A stretch of 64,000 nucleotides of DNA from Persicaria tinctoria (Eukaryota > Streptophyta > Magnoliopsida > Caryophyllales > Polygonaceae), in NCBI GenBank assembly GCA_037127255.1, contig JBANSL010000012.1, positions 25,120,615 through 25,184,614 of the forward strand, in the 5' to 3' direction. A program made the translations under genes and the position numbers. Shown here one piece after another: positions 1 through 12,484 of this stretch; within the stretch, counting starts at the first letter, position 1, and each line of letters opens with the position of its first letter. Below the pieces are notes generated by a model that was not told the DNA's origin, did no database searches, and saw only the letters and a program-made list of their open reading frames with translations.

Positions 1-123
1 GGTTGCAGGCTTCAAGACCGCCTTCCAACAACCCTCCTTGATGAGAACGGCTCTCATCTTGACTTGCCACATGGCGAAGTCAATAACACCATCAAAGAGC
101 TTGATCTTTAAAGCACTGTCCAT
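1..123 (-). CDS. Copia gag polyprotein, N-terminal fragment
   Basis: Reading leftward from the ATG at 121-123 gives 41 codons open to the window edge. The peptide contains FDGVIDFAMWQVKMRAVL, followed by a Gly-Cys-Trp-Lys-Ala segment. This matches the start of plant Copia gag, where the pattern F-D-G-x-x-(F/Y)-x-x-W-(K/Q)-x-x-M follows a short N-terminus. Gag packages the element RNA in virus-like particles. No stop is seen in the visible part, so the copy could be young, but most of it is outside the window. Confidence 0.75.
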   Translation of the reverse strand, partial: MDSALKIKLFDGVIDFAMWQVKMRAVLIKEGCWKAVLKPAT

Positions 124-385
124 GATGTTAGGTACCTGCAGTGTCCAAGAAACAGGTAAGAATCAAAGTTTATATAGCGGAAGCAAGGTAAAGTGCAGTA
201 GCATACAAGACACTTTATAAAACCCTAGAATCACAGGTCTTCGAACGGATCTAGACCAGTGGTACGTCAGACAGGAGAGGAATAGTCCAAGCTTGAGCTT
301 TTTGAAGGGCTACCCAGTGTCCTGCCTCCAATCCCGCTCCCTGAAGTCCAAGAATGACACAGGTAGGTAAGGAAAGGGACTCCTC

Positions 386-397
386 GCTCTGATACCA
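386..397 (-). other. Primer binding site, initiator Met-tRNA type
   Basis: The plus strand reads GCTCTGATACCA, the complement of TGGTATCAGAGC. This is the sequence by which plant Copia elements prime minus-strand DNA synthesis from initiator Met tRNA. It is separated from the LTR end (401) by three bases. Confidence 0.8.
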
Positions 398-400
398 CTT

Positions 401-1202
401 TGTAATTCCTCAGTCGTCTCTAACCTTTCAGATTGAAGGTCAAAGACGGGATTGGGAAGCGAAAAACGCAACAGAAAAGTAAACGAGCGACCAACAAGCA
501 GTTTTACGTGGTTCGGCCGGAGCCTACGTCCACGGAGTCTCAGCCGGATCGGCTTGAGATCTCAATCCACTAATCAAGATGCAAGAATACAGAACAGGTT
601 GCCCTAGATCTAGACTAAGGCAAATGAAAGACGGAAATACACAATACAGGACATGTATGCAAGAGAAAAGCAAGATCAAAGCAAGCAAAGGAAGAGGACA
701 CCCTGGATCTGGAGAACAGAGCCAGATCTTCGTCGGAGTCGCCAAGTGAAGGAGCACTTCGCCTGAATAGAGAGCAAAGGCCTTCTTCTTCTTCCTCGAT
801 CCCGGATCTAAAGTCTCAGGACGAGATTCGCTCTAGATCGGACTGCACAAGCTTCGCCGGAGCTAGGTTTGGAACCCTAGCTTTTCTCTCTCCGCCGCCT
901 CTTCTCTCTCTCTCTCTTTAGGGTTTGGTTACCTGAAAGCTGGATCGAAGAAGTGAGGCAACCCTAGCTTCTCTTCTCCTTATATAGACGAGCCTTTAAT
1001 GAAACGCCGCGTTGCAAGCTCTAGGAACTGGAAGCGCGTTGGGTCAACAAGGTGGGCTCGGTCCAGGTAAGTGAAGCAGGCTAGGGTAATGGGCTTTCGA
1101 AGCCCATTTACATATGAGCATATATTGTCTATATATATAATATATACTTATACATACTTGTACATATGTGAGCATAAGGTTAAAAACCTTACACTTCTAA
1201 CA
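401..1202 (-). repeat. Copia 5' LTR
   Basis: On the minus strand the LTR begins TGTTAGAAGTGTAAGG at 1202 and ends AATTACA at 401, so it has the usual TG...CA ends, 802 bp. It directly abuts the primer-binding site. The minus-strand U3 half is AT-rich, and the other half (about 480-1000) is richer in C and G and contains CT tracts. Confidence 0.8.
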
Positions 1203-1545
1203 CATGTTTAGCATATTATTAGTATATATTATATTTACAAGTGTATAACATCTAGTCTACCAATTAATCTAAATCTAAGACCATCCAATGTTCCTAGGTT
1301 TATATGCTATCGATTAGAATAGACATTACAATACTAATTCCTATACATGACATAATATTGATGGTTTTTCGGAAAAAATAAAATTAGAGTTTAATTTTAC
1401 GTATAATATTTTTGTATCGTAATTTTCCGCCCTCTTCAATCAACAATTTCAGGATTCGTGGATTCGTCAATGAGAGATGTGCTCACGCTTTGACTATCAA
1501 CAAGGTGATATAACCAGACTGCAAAGAGCCTAAAACTATAACTAC
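1203..1545. other. Non-coding gap between Copia LTR and LINE
   Basis: AT-rich sequence with no convincing open frame, RNA gene or repeat boundary seen. It ends at the left copy of the LINE target duplication (1546-1560). Confidence 0.5.
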
Positions 1546-1600
1546 ATTGTTTACCACTGAATTTTTTTTTTGATTAGGAAAAGATTCCGGTGGGCAAGCC

Positions 1601-4600
1601 CTACCCGACAGCATCCTTGCAGATGAGGTCAGTAAGACCTGGATTGTTGTGAATATCATTACCTCGGGCAGAGTGGCTAAGGTGTGCAACCTTATCAGCC
1701 ACTCTATTGCCCATACGAGGTACATGAAAGTAACCTACTTCTTTTACAGTCGACAACATGACTTGAATATCGGAGAGGATTAGTTCAATCTCCCAAGGAC
1801 ATTTAGCCGTCTTATTTAGATAGTCTATAATTATTTTGCAGTCACCTTCAACCTGGAGTCTTTCAATGTGCAGTTATAATACCTTCTGGATTCCCAGCTT
1901 GAGGGCGAGAGCTTCTGCCATAATGGCTTGCCGTTTTCCTAGTAGTTTGTGCTCGATGGTGACAAGGCGGCCATTCCAGTCCCTAATAATGATACCTGCC
2001 GTACTGTCACCGTTGGCTAAAGACGAACCATCAAAATTAAGTTTGAACCACCTTAACGGAGGCTTGCGCCATTTAATTGGACGTTGTTTGTCGGTCTTTC
2101 TTGGATAGACTCTTGAGGAGGGATGCATATCGTCATCACCATCACCGTCGATCGCAGATGTTCTTTTCCAGTTATCTATGTGTGATCTGACCAGATGGAC
2201 GGCGGTTCGGTGCTGGGGGATCGGTGCTTATTGAAACAAGTTTTGGTTCCTGATGTACCATATAGTCCACCAAGCGAAGGATAGATTAGTCAGAGCGGCA
2301 ACCGTTAAGCTGGTTCCAAGGCTAGATAGAATGGGTCTGAAATCCCGGGACTGGATGATCATTCTTGTAATTGTTGTTTGTTCTTGACTCGGAAGTCGGT
2401 ATATTTTCCGTATGAAAGGGCATTCCAGGAACAGGTGAGCCTCGTCCTCGGGAGCCGTATTGCATAGTGAACAAGTAGTTGGGACAGCCGACCCCCTGCA
2501 CGATAGGCGCACAGCAGTGGGCAGTCCATTTTGTGCAATCTTCCATAGGAAATTTTTCACCTTAGAGGGAACATCAGCTTTCCAAATCCAAGCGTTCGTA
2601 TCGGTCGGAGCTGAGGATTGTGTTGTTATCAGTTTGTAGGCGCTGGCTGTAGTAAACCATCCTTCCCTATCTGGCCACCAGTACAGGCGGTCTTGTAGAT
2701 TTGATTCCGGAATAGGAATGTCTAAAATTTCTTTTACAATGTTGTTTGGTAGTACCTTCTGCAACTTTTCACACCACCATTTCCCCCCATAATATAGTCA
2801 CTAACGGTCTCATTCTGATCGTTTCCCTGGATATTACCCACCCGAGACACTAAGTTGTAGGTAGAGATCCAATTATCGGTCCAGAATTTTATTGAGCGTC
2901 CATTTCCTACCGACCAAATAAGGCATGTTTTAAAAGTGTCATTTAAGTTAGCAAGCTTAGCCCATTGCCAAGAGCTGGATCCCGAACGTTTGTACTCGAA
3001 AATACTAGCAGAACGTAGGTATTTATGTCTGATTAGTGTTACCCAGATATTGTTCGGTTTAGCCAGTATTTTCCACAAAAGTTTCATCTGAAGAACGACA
3101 TTCATATCGCCCGATTTGCGAATTCCCAACCCGCCATGCTGCTTCGGTTTTGCAAATCCTATCCCAACTAATTAACGGCCGATATTGTAAATCCTTGTTC
3201 TAGAAGAAAGAACGGTTTATTTGGTCCAGTTCTTTATGTATAGATACGGGGAGCATGAAATTCTGCATTAGATGAAGAGGTTTAGCTGATAGGTTAGAAT
3301 TGATAAGGGTTGCACGACCCTGCTGGGAAAGCGCATTGGCCCTCCACTTTGATAGTTGTTTTTTCGATTTGCAGACGATATCTTCAAATGTACTGCTGGT
3401 GACTCTACCATTAATAATAGGACAGCCCAGATACTTTTCTATAGATTTTTCGTTTGTAATGTTGAGGCAGTTACATAATTCAAGGATTCTATGGTTTGGA
3501 ATCCCTGGCGACACTTGAAAACTAGATTTATGGTAATTGACCTTCTGGCCCGACACCCGGCAATACGAGTCAATTATCGATCTTACTTTGCACCCCGCAT
3601 CCACGCTTCCTTTGGAGAAGATAATGATGTCGTCTGCGAATGACAGGAACGGAATACGCGGCCCGTGTTGTCCAATCGGAAAGCCAATTTGTGGTCTATC
3701 CAGGCTGGCTTCAGCTGCAAGTTTACGGGCTAGTACCTCAGCACCCAACAGGAATAGAAAAGGGGACAGAGGGTCCCCCTGGCGAATTCCTCGGGAAGGA
3801 AAGAATAGTTCTGTAGGGCCGTTGTTAACTAGTACAGAGAAAGAAACGGTTGTTATACACTCCATAATCCATGAAGTAAAAGTGTCGTGGAATCCAAATC
3901 TGAGGAGCACATTCTTTATGAAGTGCCAGTCTACCCTATCGTATGCTTTTTCCATGTCTAATTTTATTGCCAGCCATCCTTCACGTCCCTTACGGTTTTT
4001 GTATGAGTGGAAAATTTCATGGGCAATTAGGACATTGTCCTGTATCGCCCTGTCCGACACAAATGCTCCTTGTAAAGGATGTATGAGTTTCCCGATTACC
4101 TTTTTTAATCTTTCAGTTAATATTTTGGAGATTACTTTGTATATATTAGAACATAGGCTGATAGGCCTGTAGTGACATGTGGAGGTTGGGTTGTCCCTCT
4201 TTGGGAGCAGGGAGATAAAGGTGTGGTTTATTTGACGGAGTATTCTCCCTGAACGGAAAAAACCCTTGACCGCACATATCACTGATTTTCCGACTATGTC
4301 CCAGTATTATGTATAAAATTCAGCTGTAAAACCATCCGGGCTTGGGGACTTGTTTTTGCCCAGACTGAACACCACCGACTTAATCTCTAGGTTTGATGGT
4401 AGTGCAATAAGGAAACTATTTTCATCTGTCGAGATGGAAGGATGAATTAGGTCCAGGAAGTTAGACATAAGCCCCTCATCAATAGACTCTTTTTTAAATC
4501 TGTTTTCAAATTCCTTTTTTATCTCATTTCTAACGTTCTCCTCGCCCATAATCAGTGTTCCGTTTGAAGAGGTAATGTTTCGAATTTGTTTCCTGTATCT

Positions 4601-5721
4601 CCGTCCCGAAGCCACTCGGTGGAAGTAGGCCGTGTTCAAATCTGAGAGTTTGAGGTGTTTCGTTTTTTCCCTTTGGCTCCAATATGATTTCTGGAATAGA
4701 ATTAGCTTATCTCGCTTCGAAATTAGGCGTTTCTCCTTTGTTTGATATATGAGTTTGTCGATGATCCCGAGGACAGGATGAGCAAGAGTTCTGAGTCTAA
4801 CTCCTTTAGTTGGCGGAAGATATTACCGAAATTGGTTTTATTCCATTCTTTTGCCCTTTTTTTCAATAGTTTATGTTTAAACAGTAGTTGAAACATAGCC
4901 GAGCCAGGGCAGGACGCCCGCCAGGATTGCTTTACAATATTGCGAAAGTCTTTCCTCAAGAGCCAAACGTTCTCAAATTTAAAAGGCGGGGCTTTGAAGG
5001 AAGACTCGTCGTCGATTGATATAGAAATTGGGCAGTGATCCGAGGAAGAGAATGCACCGTTATGGGTTATCATATTTGGGAAAGACGTAAGAATCTGTTG
5101 GTGAATTAATACCCGATCGATTTTTTCGTGGGTGTTGAAGTTATCCTCCACAATCTTTCGCCATGTGAACTGGTTTCCAAACGTGGGTAGGTCAAACAAG
5201 TTGCAATCGTTTTTGAAGGAGATTAACCGAGAAAATCTTGATGGTCGGGTAGTGGCTCCGCCTACTTTGTCCGCACTGCATAGTATCTCGTTTAGGTCCT
5301 CTAAGACCATGCACGGAATAGGGGAGTTGTTTACAATTGTTTTTAATGTTTCCCAGAAGGCATCTTTATCATTTAGATTTGGTGGAGCATAAACGAAAAG
5401 CGCCAAAATCGGAAAACCCCACTGCACACTTTCTAGTCTAAGTCCAATAATACGGGGGGTGTGCACTGACACTGATATTGATACATTAAGCATCTGGTGA
5501 GTCTTCCAAATGACCCCAATGTCGCCTGATCTCCCAATGGTCGGCGACCAAACCCCTTCATCAAACCCAATATTTTTCCACAACTTATCGTCCGGAATAT
5601 TTTCCGCTTTTGTTTCTGCTAGCGACAAGATTTGGATGTGTTCGTTTTTACATAGTGAATCTATTTCCGTCCAGAATGTACGTTTTCCAATTCCACGGCA
5701 GTTCCAGAAGCATATCTTCAT
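1601..5721 (-). pseudogene. LINE ORF2 (APE endonuclease, reverse transcriptase, zf-RVT, RNase H), broken
   Basis: The reading starts at Met 5721 (MKICFWNCRGIGKRTFW), typical of plant L1 endonuclease. The endonuclease covers about 5721-5000, with EDLNEI where GDLNEI is usual. The RT lies at about 4282-3400, with LDMEKAYDRVDW, QGDPLSPFLF and the catalytic FADD box. The zf-RVT region is about 2660-2380, with WIWK, FLWK and a Cys-x2-Cys...His-x4-Cys pattern. RNase H is about 2030-1640, starting at KLNFDGS and ending VADKVAHL. The final TAG is at 1601-1603. Breaks seen: frame changes near 4720, between 3200 and 3130, and near 2770; in-frame stops at 4307-4309, 2228-2230 and 1874-1876. No functional protein can be made. 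Confidence 0.9.
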
Positions 5722-8146
5722 AAAACATCATTGGTGTTGAAAGGACTGAGAGGCGGAGTCCTTTCAACGACACAGTTTTGATAAACTAGTTTGTAGATAC
5801 TCCTAAGGAGCCTTATGTTGAGGACACAAAAACTGCCCGTTACCCAGTCCATGCTAGACCTTGAAACCCAACACTTGTGACGATACCCAGCCGAGGCAGA
5901 GGCCCACCTGGCCCAACAGATCCCTTTCAGCACCATATTCAAATAATTTGAGAACGGACGCGGACTAGCATGCAAGCACCACACCAGTAACCGATCCAAC
6001 AGAAGGGCAAGACAGTGTAAACCAGCATCCCGGAATGTTGTATAGGAGGCAGCCGACGATCCTCGTATATAGATTCTCCACTTACTACAATCCCCGCTAG
6101 TCCAGACAATACCCGGAACCGACCACAAGCAGTGACGGTAGCAATCAAACAGGTGCCATTGCTGATCATACCAACCTTCCCAATTCAACTGTCCTGACCA
6201 AACCCATAACATAACTCGGCCTAATGAGCCGTCCCATCTCCATTTTTTCCCATAATAATATGCCTAAAGAATGACCCTTGTTATATAGCTCCTGCACCGT
6301 CGCAGCCCACCCGTTTGAACAATTTTGGCAGACCCTCAACACAGTGGGCAGGCAAGGTAATTAGAATGGCCAATAATGGGGGAATGATCAAGCCCAGGCC
6401 TAAGAAGGTCACACCAGGAGCACATTAGATATGCCAAAGACAGAAAAATCATCGCAACCAACATAAAGCAATCCCAGACCCACCCAATTGCCTTAAGATT
6501 TCGGCAAGCCACAACCGACCCAGTCATGATGTAGCAGCAAAAACCAGAGTCAAAGTAGATAAAACAACATGAAGAAGAACATTTCATATAATAGTTACTG
6601 GGGAACATACATACACCTGTCCGGTTTTTGACAGTTCTACCTATAGTACATACTCCCTCCGTTCCAAAATACATGGGTTTTTAGTTTTCGGCACGGTTTT
6701 TAAGGAGTGAAAAACTATATGAAATATTATTTTTTTAATTAAATTTTTTATATAATTTGATACTTATTAGTAATAAGTATCAAATGATATAAAAAATTTG
6801 ATTAAAAAAATAATATTTTATTGAGTTTTTCGCTCCTTAAAAAACGTGTCAAAAAGGAAAAGCCCATGTATTATGGAACGGAGGTAGTATATAATTTGGA
6901 TTTTTTCCAGAATAAATGCAAGTGTGCAAATTAGTCTTCAATACACATGTAGCAAGTTCACACGTAATTTTACTCAGAGCACAAACAGACTTGTCTCTGA
7001 TCCCACCCACCAAGGTGATCAACCGAAAATAGTTCAGTAAGTAGCACATATATCCAATACATTTTAAGTTACCATAGAACATGAAAAAGTCACTACAGAG
7101 CTCTAGTCCAAGGTAATCGTTGAGCCAGAAGAGACAGAGGGCAGTTGAAATCACCTGATCCAAACCAGGGATGGTTCTGAGTTCATCTTTAGCAGTGTAT
7201 CTACTCTTGTCTTTCCAGCCAGCAATGCACTACAGAGATAGAACGACGGTCGTGGAAGTAATTTCCACAACAGTAATGTAGGAAAGACCATTAAAAGTCT
7301 CTATACCCACAGTTTGTTTAGCACCCTTTCGGGAGGCAAGGGGCCGTGAAGAGGTGTACACCTCAAACACGGATTTGATCCAACACCAAAGGGAGGTGTC
7401 GTTTTGTGTCCGATACAACATATGCACCAAATCCAATATCAGAACTGTGTATTTCCGAAGAAGTCTTACAACACCAGTGTAAGGAATGAAATTAAAGTTT
7501 TTGAGAACGAACCTGTCAGGAGTCATAACAAACCCGCTTGTGAAGCCGAGAGTCGAGAAATCAATGAGTCCAGGACTAGGGAAACCATTGACAAGACCCA
7601 CACACCACACACCGCCCCCAGCCTGGACAGAGCCACCCCCGTAGCCCAATCTGCCGTCCCACGAACAGCTGAACTCCGCCACCAACCACACACCGCCAGC
7701 GGACTCAGAGAAACCGTCCCCGGAGCCAAGCGCGACCACCACCGGGCGGAGAAACGAAGCAACGCTCACCACACCCCCGCAAGTCAGTAACCTCCAATTT
7801 CTCCTTCCGGGACTATCGTCGCCGCCGACAAGGCCCCACCGCTCTCTCAGCAACATCAAGCCACACCACCACCCCCTCCGGCAAGAAGCTTTTTTCCTCT
7901 TCCTGAAATTTCTCCCTACCTTCTCGACGCGACGACAACCACCTTCCCAGAGAACACGGCTAAGGCCGCCGAACTCACAGCCCACGAGAAACCCCCGGGA
8001 AAAGCGAGTTGGAGGAGATAATTGAGTTGTCAACGGCGTGAAGACGCCGGGACTGGGGCTCGATTCAACATCGAGGGGGGATTCCATGCTTGATTCAGCC
8101 TGAGGCTCGCCGGAGAGCGCACGAGGGTTAGGGATTGATGGTTTTT
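5722..8146 (-). other. LINE 5' region without a recognisable ORF1
   Basis: Plant L1 elements usually carry ORF1, a gag-like RNA-binding protein with a zinc knuckle, ahead of ORF2. Here 2.4 kb precedes ORF2, and I find no CCHC knuckle or RRM-like pattern in any frame. A 285-codon frame at 8087-7230 is rich in Gly, Arg, Trp and Val, as GC-rich untranslated DNA often is, and I do not call it a gene. The part 6890-7230 and 5722-6650 is AT-rich with many stops. The part nearest the 5' end is GC-rich and may be the internal promoter. Confidence 0.6.
6653..6887. mobile_element. Stowaway-type MITE
   Basis: The left end is CTCCCTCCGTTCCAAAATA and the right end is its near-perfect inverted copy, flanked on both sides by TA (6651-6652 and 6888-6889). 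The terminal sequence and TA duplication are diagnostic of Stowaway MITEs, which are mobilised by Tc1/mariner transposases. At 235 bp it has no coding capacity. The arms pair over most of the length, so it could form a hairpin. It sits inside the LINE and is therefore younger. Confidence 0.92.
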
Positions 8147-8390
8147 ATTGTTTACCACTGATGTTTTAGCTATATATACTTTTATTAAATTTTTTTTTTG
8201 TTAAGTTTATTTCCTAGCTTTTGTGGTAACTTATATGAATTACAGTGTTTTTTTTTATTCGAATTACAGTGTTTTCTAATGTTCTTGAGATAGAATTTTT
8301 TGTCAGAATATTCAAGAAAATGAAAATAATTGTCGAAATAAGGACGGTTTGAAACATTTTGCCAAAATGTTCAAAAGTGTCAGGGAAAGC

Positions 8391-8421
8391 AGAAAACCGC
8401 GGGTTCAACCCGCGGTTTTCT
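8391..8421. repeat. Perfect 31-bp CCGCGG palindrome in the MULE end
   Basis: The arms read AGAAAACCGCGGGTT and its exact complement around a single central C at 8406. A weaker copy lies in the other terminal repeat (15284-15314). Such a dyad could form a cruciform or bind a dimeric protein. That role is inference. Confidence 0.85.
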
Positions 8422-8470
8422 TTCGAATCCCTGACACATCAGTCAATTTCAAAAAAAAAAAGTTTAAGGT

Positions 8471-8495
8471 GAACCGCGGTTTCAAACCGCGGTTC
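8471..8495. repeat. Perfect 25-bp CCGCGG palindrome, left end only
   Basis: GAACCGCGGTTT pairs exactly with its complement around C 8483. The opposite terminal repeat lacks it, so it was gained on the left or lost on the right. Confidence 0.85.
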
Positions 8496-9421
8496 TACCT
8501 TTTTTTTTATTTTTTTTTAAAGGGAATGGGTAGTTGCCGGTCAAACCTGCCAATTTAATGACACGCGGTTTGAGCACGCGGCTTTATGGTGGAAAACCGC
8601 GGGTCTAAGCAACGGTTTTACTTTGCTAGAGGTAAAAAGAAAACCCTACCCCTCTTCCCCCAATTTATCTTCTTCAACTTCACATGCACAGCCGCTCGAG
8701 AGCTCTCTCATGGCTTCCTCTCGCCATTGATGCGGTTTTGGAGCTCCATCCCACCCAAATACCTCTTATTCATCGCCTTCTCATCCTCTTATTTGCTTCA
8801 TAATCTACCCCAACTCAGATCTCTTGTAAATTTTGGGTGACATCACCGATTGAGGTTAGTTTTTTTTTTATGCATTTCTTTGTATATTTTAATACTAATT
8901 TGTCTCAAATATTGCAAATATATGATAGAATAGGCATAAAAATTAATTAATCTGTAATTTTTTTTTGTGGTATATGATAGAATAGGCATAAAAATTGAAT
9001 GATGGATGTATGAATGTTATTTCGAGTATCGAAATGAAAATTTATATTAACTTGAAAAAATGTGTATTTACGTAAGTGTATTTGATAATACGTTAGTATA
9101 AAATAATATATAGACGATTTGAAAATTTGTAATTGCAGGATGAGTGTTCGAACAATGATAATTATGTGATAAGACGATAATTTGAAAATGTGTATTTACG
9201 ACATCTATCGGTTACAAATAAGACGGTAATTTGTAATTGCATGATGATATTTTAGATCAAATTAGTTTATAAATAACACTTTATGATAACTATGTGATAA
9301 TAGACTAGCATAAAATAATTAGCTAGATAGTGTTCGAACAATGAATATATCAACTATAAAGGAACTCTTCAATCTTAATGATATATTTCATGTTGTAATA
9401 TTATGTGTTTGGAATAGGCAA

Positions 9422-12163
9422 ATGGAAATGCAGTTGAATCCCGGGCCATTGGTGAGTGACGTGCTTCATCGACAACATCTGCATAGGTCCACCGACGTGT
9501 GGAACCGTGTTGAATATGTATGGAGTTATTGTTATTGAAAATTATGCAATTGTTGACGCAATAGTATCGAAGTATAACATGTGTACTTTATATATGTGTA
9601 GGCTGATGGGGTGATCCAGCACAGGATGCACTTACGAAAGTTTGGCAGAGGGTTGATCGCACACCCGAGAGTCCTACAATATATAAAGGCGGCAGGTTTT
9701 TACGATATTTATCGGTTAGGATCTACTTTTGAGATTGACCACGACCTTGTGACTGCTTTAGTGGAGAGATGGAGGCCCGAGACACACACATTTCACTTGA
9801 CTGTTGGGGAGGCATCAATCACACTACAAGATGTGTCGGTTCTGCTTGGGCTTCGAGTGGACGGTCTTGCCGTGACTGGCACTGCATGTCATAGTTGGGA
9901 TGCAGTCGCACGGACGTTGCTCGGGGTCACTCCACCAGAAGATTGTATTCGTGGATCATCGGTGAAACTGTCCTGGTTACGACAACTAATTGTCCCTTTA
10001 CCAGATGATGCTGATGAAGCCACAGTTCAGCGTTAAGCTAGGGCGTACATCCTGTTGCTAATGGCTAGTGTCACATTTGCTGATACTAGTGGCGGCCAAG
10101 TGCAGTTAATCTACCTTCCACTTTTGGCAGATTTGGAGGCAGCTGGCCAATACAGCTGGGGGAGTGCTACGCTTGCCTTCTTATATCGCCAACTCTGTAG
10201 AGCGACGCACCGGGAGAAGGCCGAGGTTGTAGGACCCATCATATTATTACAGGTAACTGAATGTTGTCATTCGATTCACTTTAATCATACGATGCAAAGG
10301 TAAAGGGCTAATTGAAGTTAGTAATTTGTTTGTAATAATCAAAGATAAATAGGTGATTCAATGGATACTAACCACTGTTTATTTCATTATGTAGCTATGG
10401 GCTTGGGAGCACATCTCAATAGGACGACCAAAATGTATCTACGTGAACACCGGGGGCGATGCAAACGAACTTCGAAGGGCTAAAAGACAAGAGTCTCGAA
10501 AGAAGATAGTACAGGGCTCTCAGCCTCCCCCGTTTGGCATCCACTTTCAAGTTGGAGAAGATTCTCTTGCCATGAGATGGCTTCATTGTTCATATTCATA
10601 CGGAACTACACCTAAGTCTCTGAAGTATTATCGAGATGCATTGGACAGACAACGCGGTGATGAGGTTAGTTGTCTCCTATCCCAACAGAATGTAAATTCA
10701 GTTCATGTAATTGCATCCTACCATACCATCATTTCATTAAAATTGAATTCGTTGTCTACTACCTTAACAGAATGGACTTGAATTTAGATTAGTTGTCTCC
10801 TATCCCAACAGAATGTAAATTCAGTTCATGTAATTGCATCCTACCATACCATCATTTCATTAAAATTGAATTCGTTGTCTACTACCTTAACAGAATGGAC
10901 TTGAATTTAGATTAGTTGTCTCCTATCCCAACAGAATGTAAATTCAGTTCATGTAATTGCATCCTACCATACCATCATTTCATTAAAATTGAATTCGTTG
11001 TCTCCTATCTCAACAGAATGACATTTCATTTGTAAATGCAGTTTCTGTGGGAACCATATTCTAGTGAGGTGCTAGCCCGCCTATCCCCAGTTTGTCGAAG
11101 TGGGGCAAACATATGGAGAAGTACTGTGCCTCTTATATGCTTTGAGATAGTGGAGTGGCACCACCCTGAGCGGGTGATGCGACAATTTGGGGATGTGCAA
11201 CTAGTGCCGGGCGGATGTCATTACGACGAGGCGTTGCACAAGATGGATCGTAGGGGGAAACACCAACATAACTGGGCAGAAGTTCACATGGATAAGATAA
11301 CATTATGGAATGAACGGGAGACCTCCATACAAGTCGCTCCTCAGGTGGATGATGTCGATGAAGTGATAGCGCAGTACATGACATGGTATGCACGTATCAC
11401 CCGCCGCCTTATCAGCCCACCGATCAGCTCTCCTGCGGGAGCGTATCAACCCGTTGCTCCAGATTTTCACATGATGGTTAGTGTTGTATAAACAGTCATT
11501 TCGCTTGTAACTCTCACTTGTTCATAACTTTCGTTTCACTATCAGGGGAACTTTCTCATGGATGCAAGTCAACGTGCAACAGAAACATCACAAGTTGCAC
11601 ATCAATTGTACGAGCAGCATCAATATAACTCAATGTTGGGAAGAGTTGATGGGTACTGCAACTATGTCACAACCCAAGTTCCGCAGTTCTTAAATCAAGT
11701 GACTTTCAACCCAACTGGATGGCATCAGCAAACGCCTGCACCGGATCACAACACAGGTCATGGCATGCATGCATCTGGCTCCGGATGCCCACCGTCCGCA
11801 ACATCCACTGGCCATGATGTTACAGGTGCGAGCCCCGCGGGTTATGCATCCCAGGTAGGCACCCCATCGGCCTCGTCCATGATGTTTCCTTCGTACCCTT
11901 ACTACAGTGCTGCAGGTGCGACTCCCATGGCTACTATGGATGCCTACGGTCAGCCGATGTTCATGTTTCCACAATCTACCTTGGCGACGGCCGGACAGGT
12001 TCCCATGTACAGTGCATCCCAACCATTCTTGACTACGCCACCTTTGGTTGGTGGGAGAATTGTGTACGAGCAGCCAACCAATCTTTATGGAGGCACACCT
12101 GTCCCGCGTCAACGAGCGGCATGTAATATGGATACCGTAGGCGAGATTGATGAGGATGAGTAG
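9422..12163 (+). pseudogene. Plant mobile domain (PMD) protein gene of the MULE, one premature stop
   Basis: A five-exon model has every intron in phase 0 with GT/AG ends: 9422-9517, 9602-10252, 10395-10664, 11042-11476 and 11546-12163. Exon 1 (MEMQLNPGPLVSDVLHRQHL) and exon 2 (ALVERWRPETHTFHLTVGEA, then LLGLRVDGLAVTG) are the hallmark of the PMD / aminotransferase-like family, which includes the Arabidopsis MAIN and MAIL1 proteins. Exon 4 ends with a YMTWYARITRR segment typical of the family C-terminus. Exon 5 is low-complexity, rich in Ser, Thr, Pro, Met and Tyr, ending GEIDEDE. The frame is open (about 690 codons) except for one TAA at 10034-10036 in exon 2. It converges on the transposase gene within the same element. 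Confidence 0.85.
10671..11020. repeat. 123-bp tandem repeat in PMD intron 3
   Basis: A unit beginning TGTCTCCTATCCCAACAG starts at 10671, 10794 and 10917. The first two copies look identical, and the third breaks off at about 11010. It lies between exons 3 and 4 and expands the intron to 377 bp. The near identity suggests recent duplication. Confidence 0.9.
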
Positions 12164-12484
12164 GACGACTGGTTGTAATATATGTGAAATATGAAACATC
12201 TTGAAACTATGTTTATGGATTCAAAGACATAAACTATGTTGATGCGTATATGTAGTAACTAAGTTGATGTTATCTACGACAATACAATAGCATCCGAATT
12301 GCATGTTCATAACGTACCATACCATACCATTACAAGCACCATAACCTACCTTAACATTACAAGTAGTGTCCGAACTGCATAGCATTACAAATACCATAAC
12401 CTACCATACCATTACAAGGGCTTCATGACAACATAAGAGGTGCAACTGAAACATAACATAACATGTAACATCGCGCTAAGGGCT
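12164..12484. other. Intergenic spacer between convergent MULE genes
   Basis: It holds the 3' ends of both genes. Degenerate short repeats built on ACCATACC and ATTACAAG occur at 12310-12420. A segment containing GGGCTTCATGA is repeated at 12419 and 12480. Confidence 0.6.

Larger units (their letters stand above)
1..1202 (-). mobile_element. Copia-type LTR retrotransposon, truncated by the window edge
   Basis: Only the 5' end of a minus-strand element lies in the window: a complete 5' LTR (401-1202), a tRNA-Met-type primer binding site (386-397 as its complement), an untranslated leader, and the first codons of gag (123 down to 1). The order LTR, PBS, leader, gag is that of Ty1/Copia elements. 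The rest lies to the left of base 1. The 5 bases after the LTR are CATGT (1203-1207) and would be the target duplication to look for at the other end. Confidence 0.85.
1561..8146 (-). mobile_element. Full-length L1-type LINE with 15-bp target duplication
   Basis: The 15-mer ATTGTTTACCACTGA occurs at 1546-1560 and again at 8147-8161 and brackets the element exactly. On the minus strand the 5' end is at 8146 and the 3' end is a run of A (T run 1562-1571). Between them lie a long 5' region (8146-5722) and ORF2 with endonuclease, reverse transcriptase, zinc-binding and RNase H parts (5721-1601). The poly(A) tail and long TSD are the signature of target-primed reverse transcription. The copy is dead: ORF2 has several stops and frameshifts. 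A Stowaway MITE (6653-6887) inserted later into its 5' region. Confidence 0.93.
8293..8534 (+). repeat. MULE left terminal inverted repeat
   Basis: It matches the reverse complement of 15199-15412 nearly base for base from the outer end to the shared GGGAATGGGTAGT. The left copy is about 28 bp longer because it holds an extra CCGCGG palindrome (8471-8495) lacking on the right. Confidence 0.92.

Noticed and set aside
7230..8087. A 285-codon protein gene (LINE ORF1)
   Set aside because: Glycine- and arginine-rich without a zinc knuckle; opposite strand and other frames are also open, as expected for GC-rich untranslated DNA.
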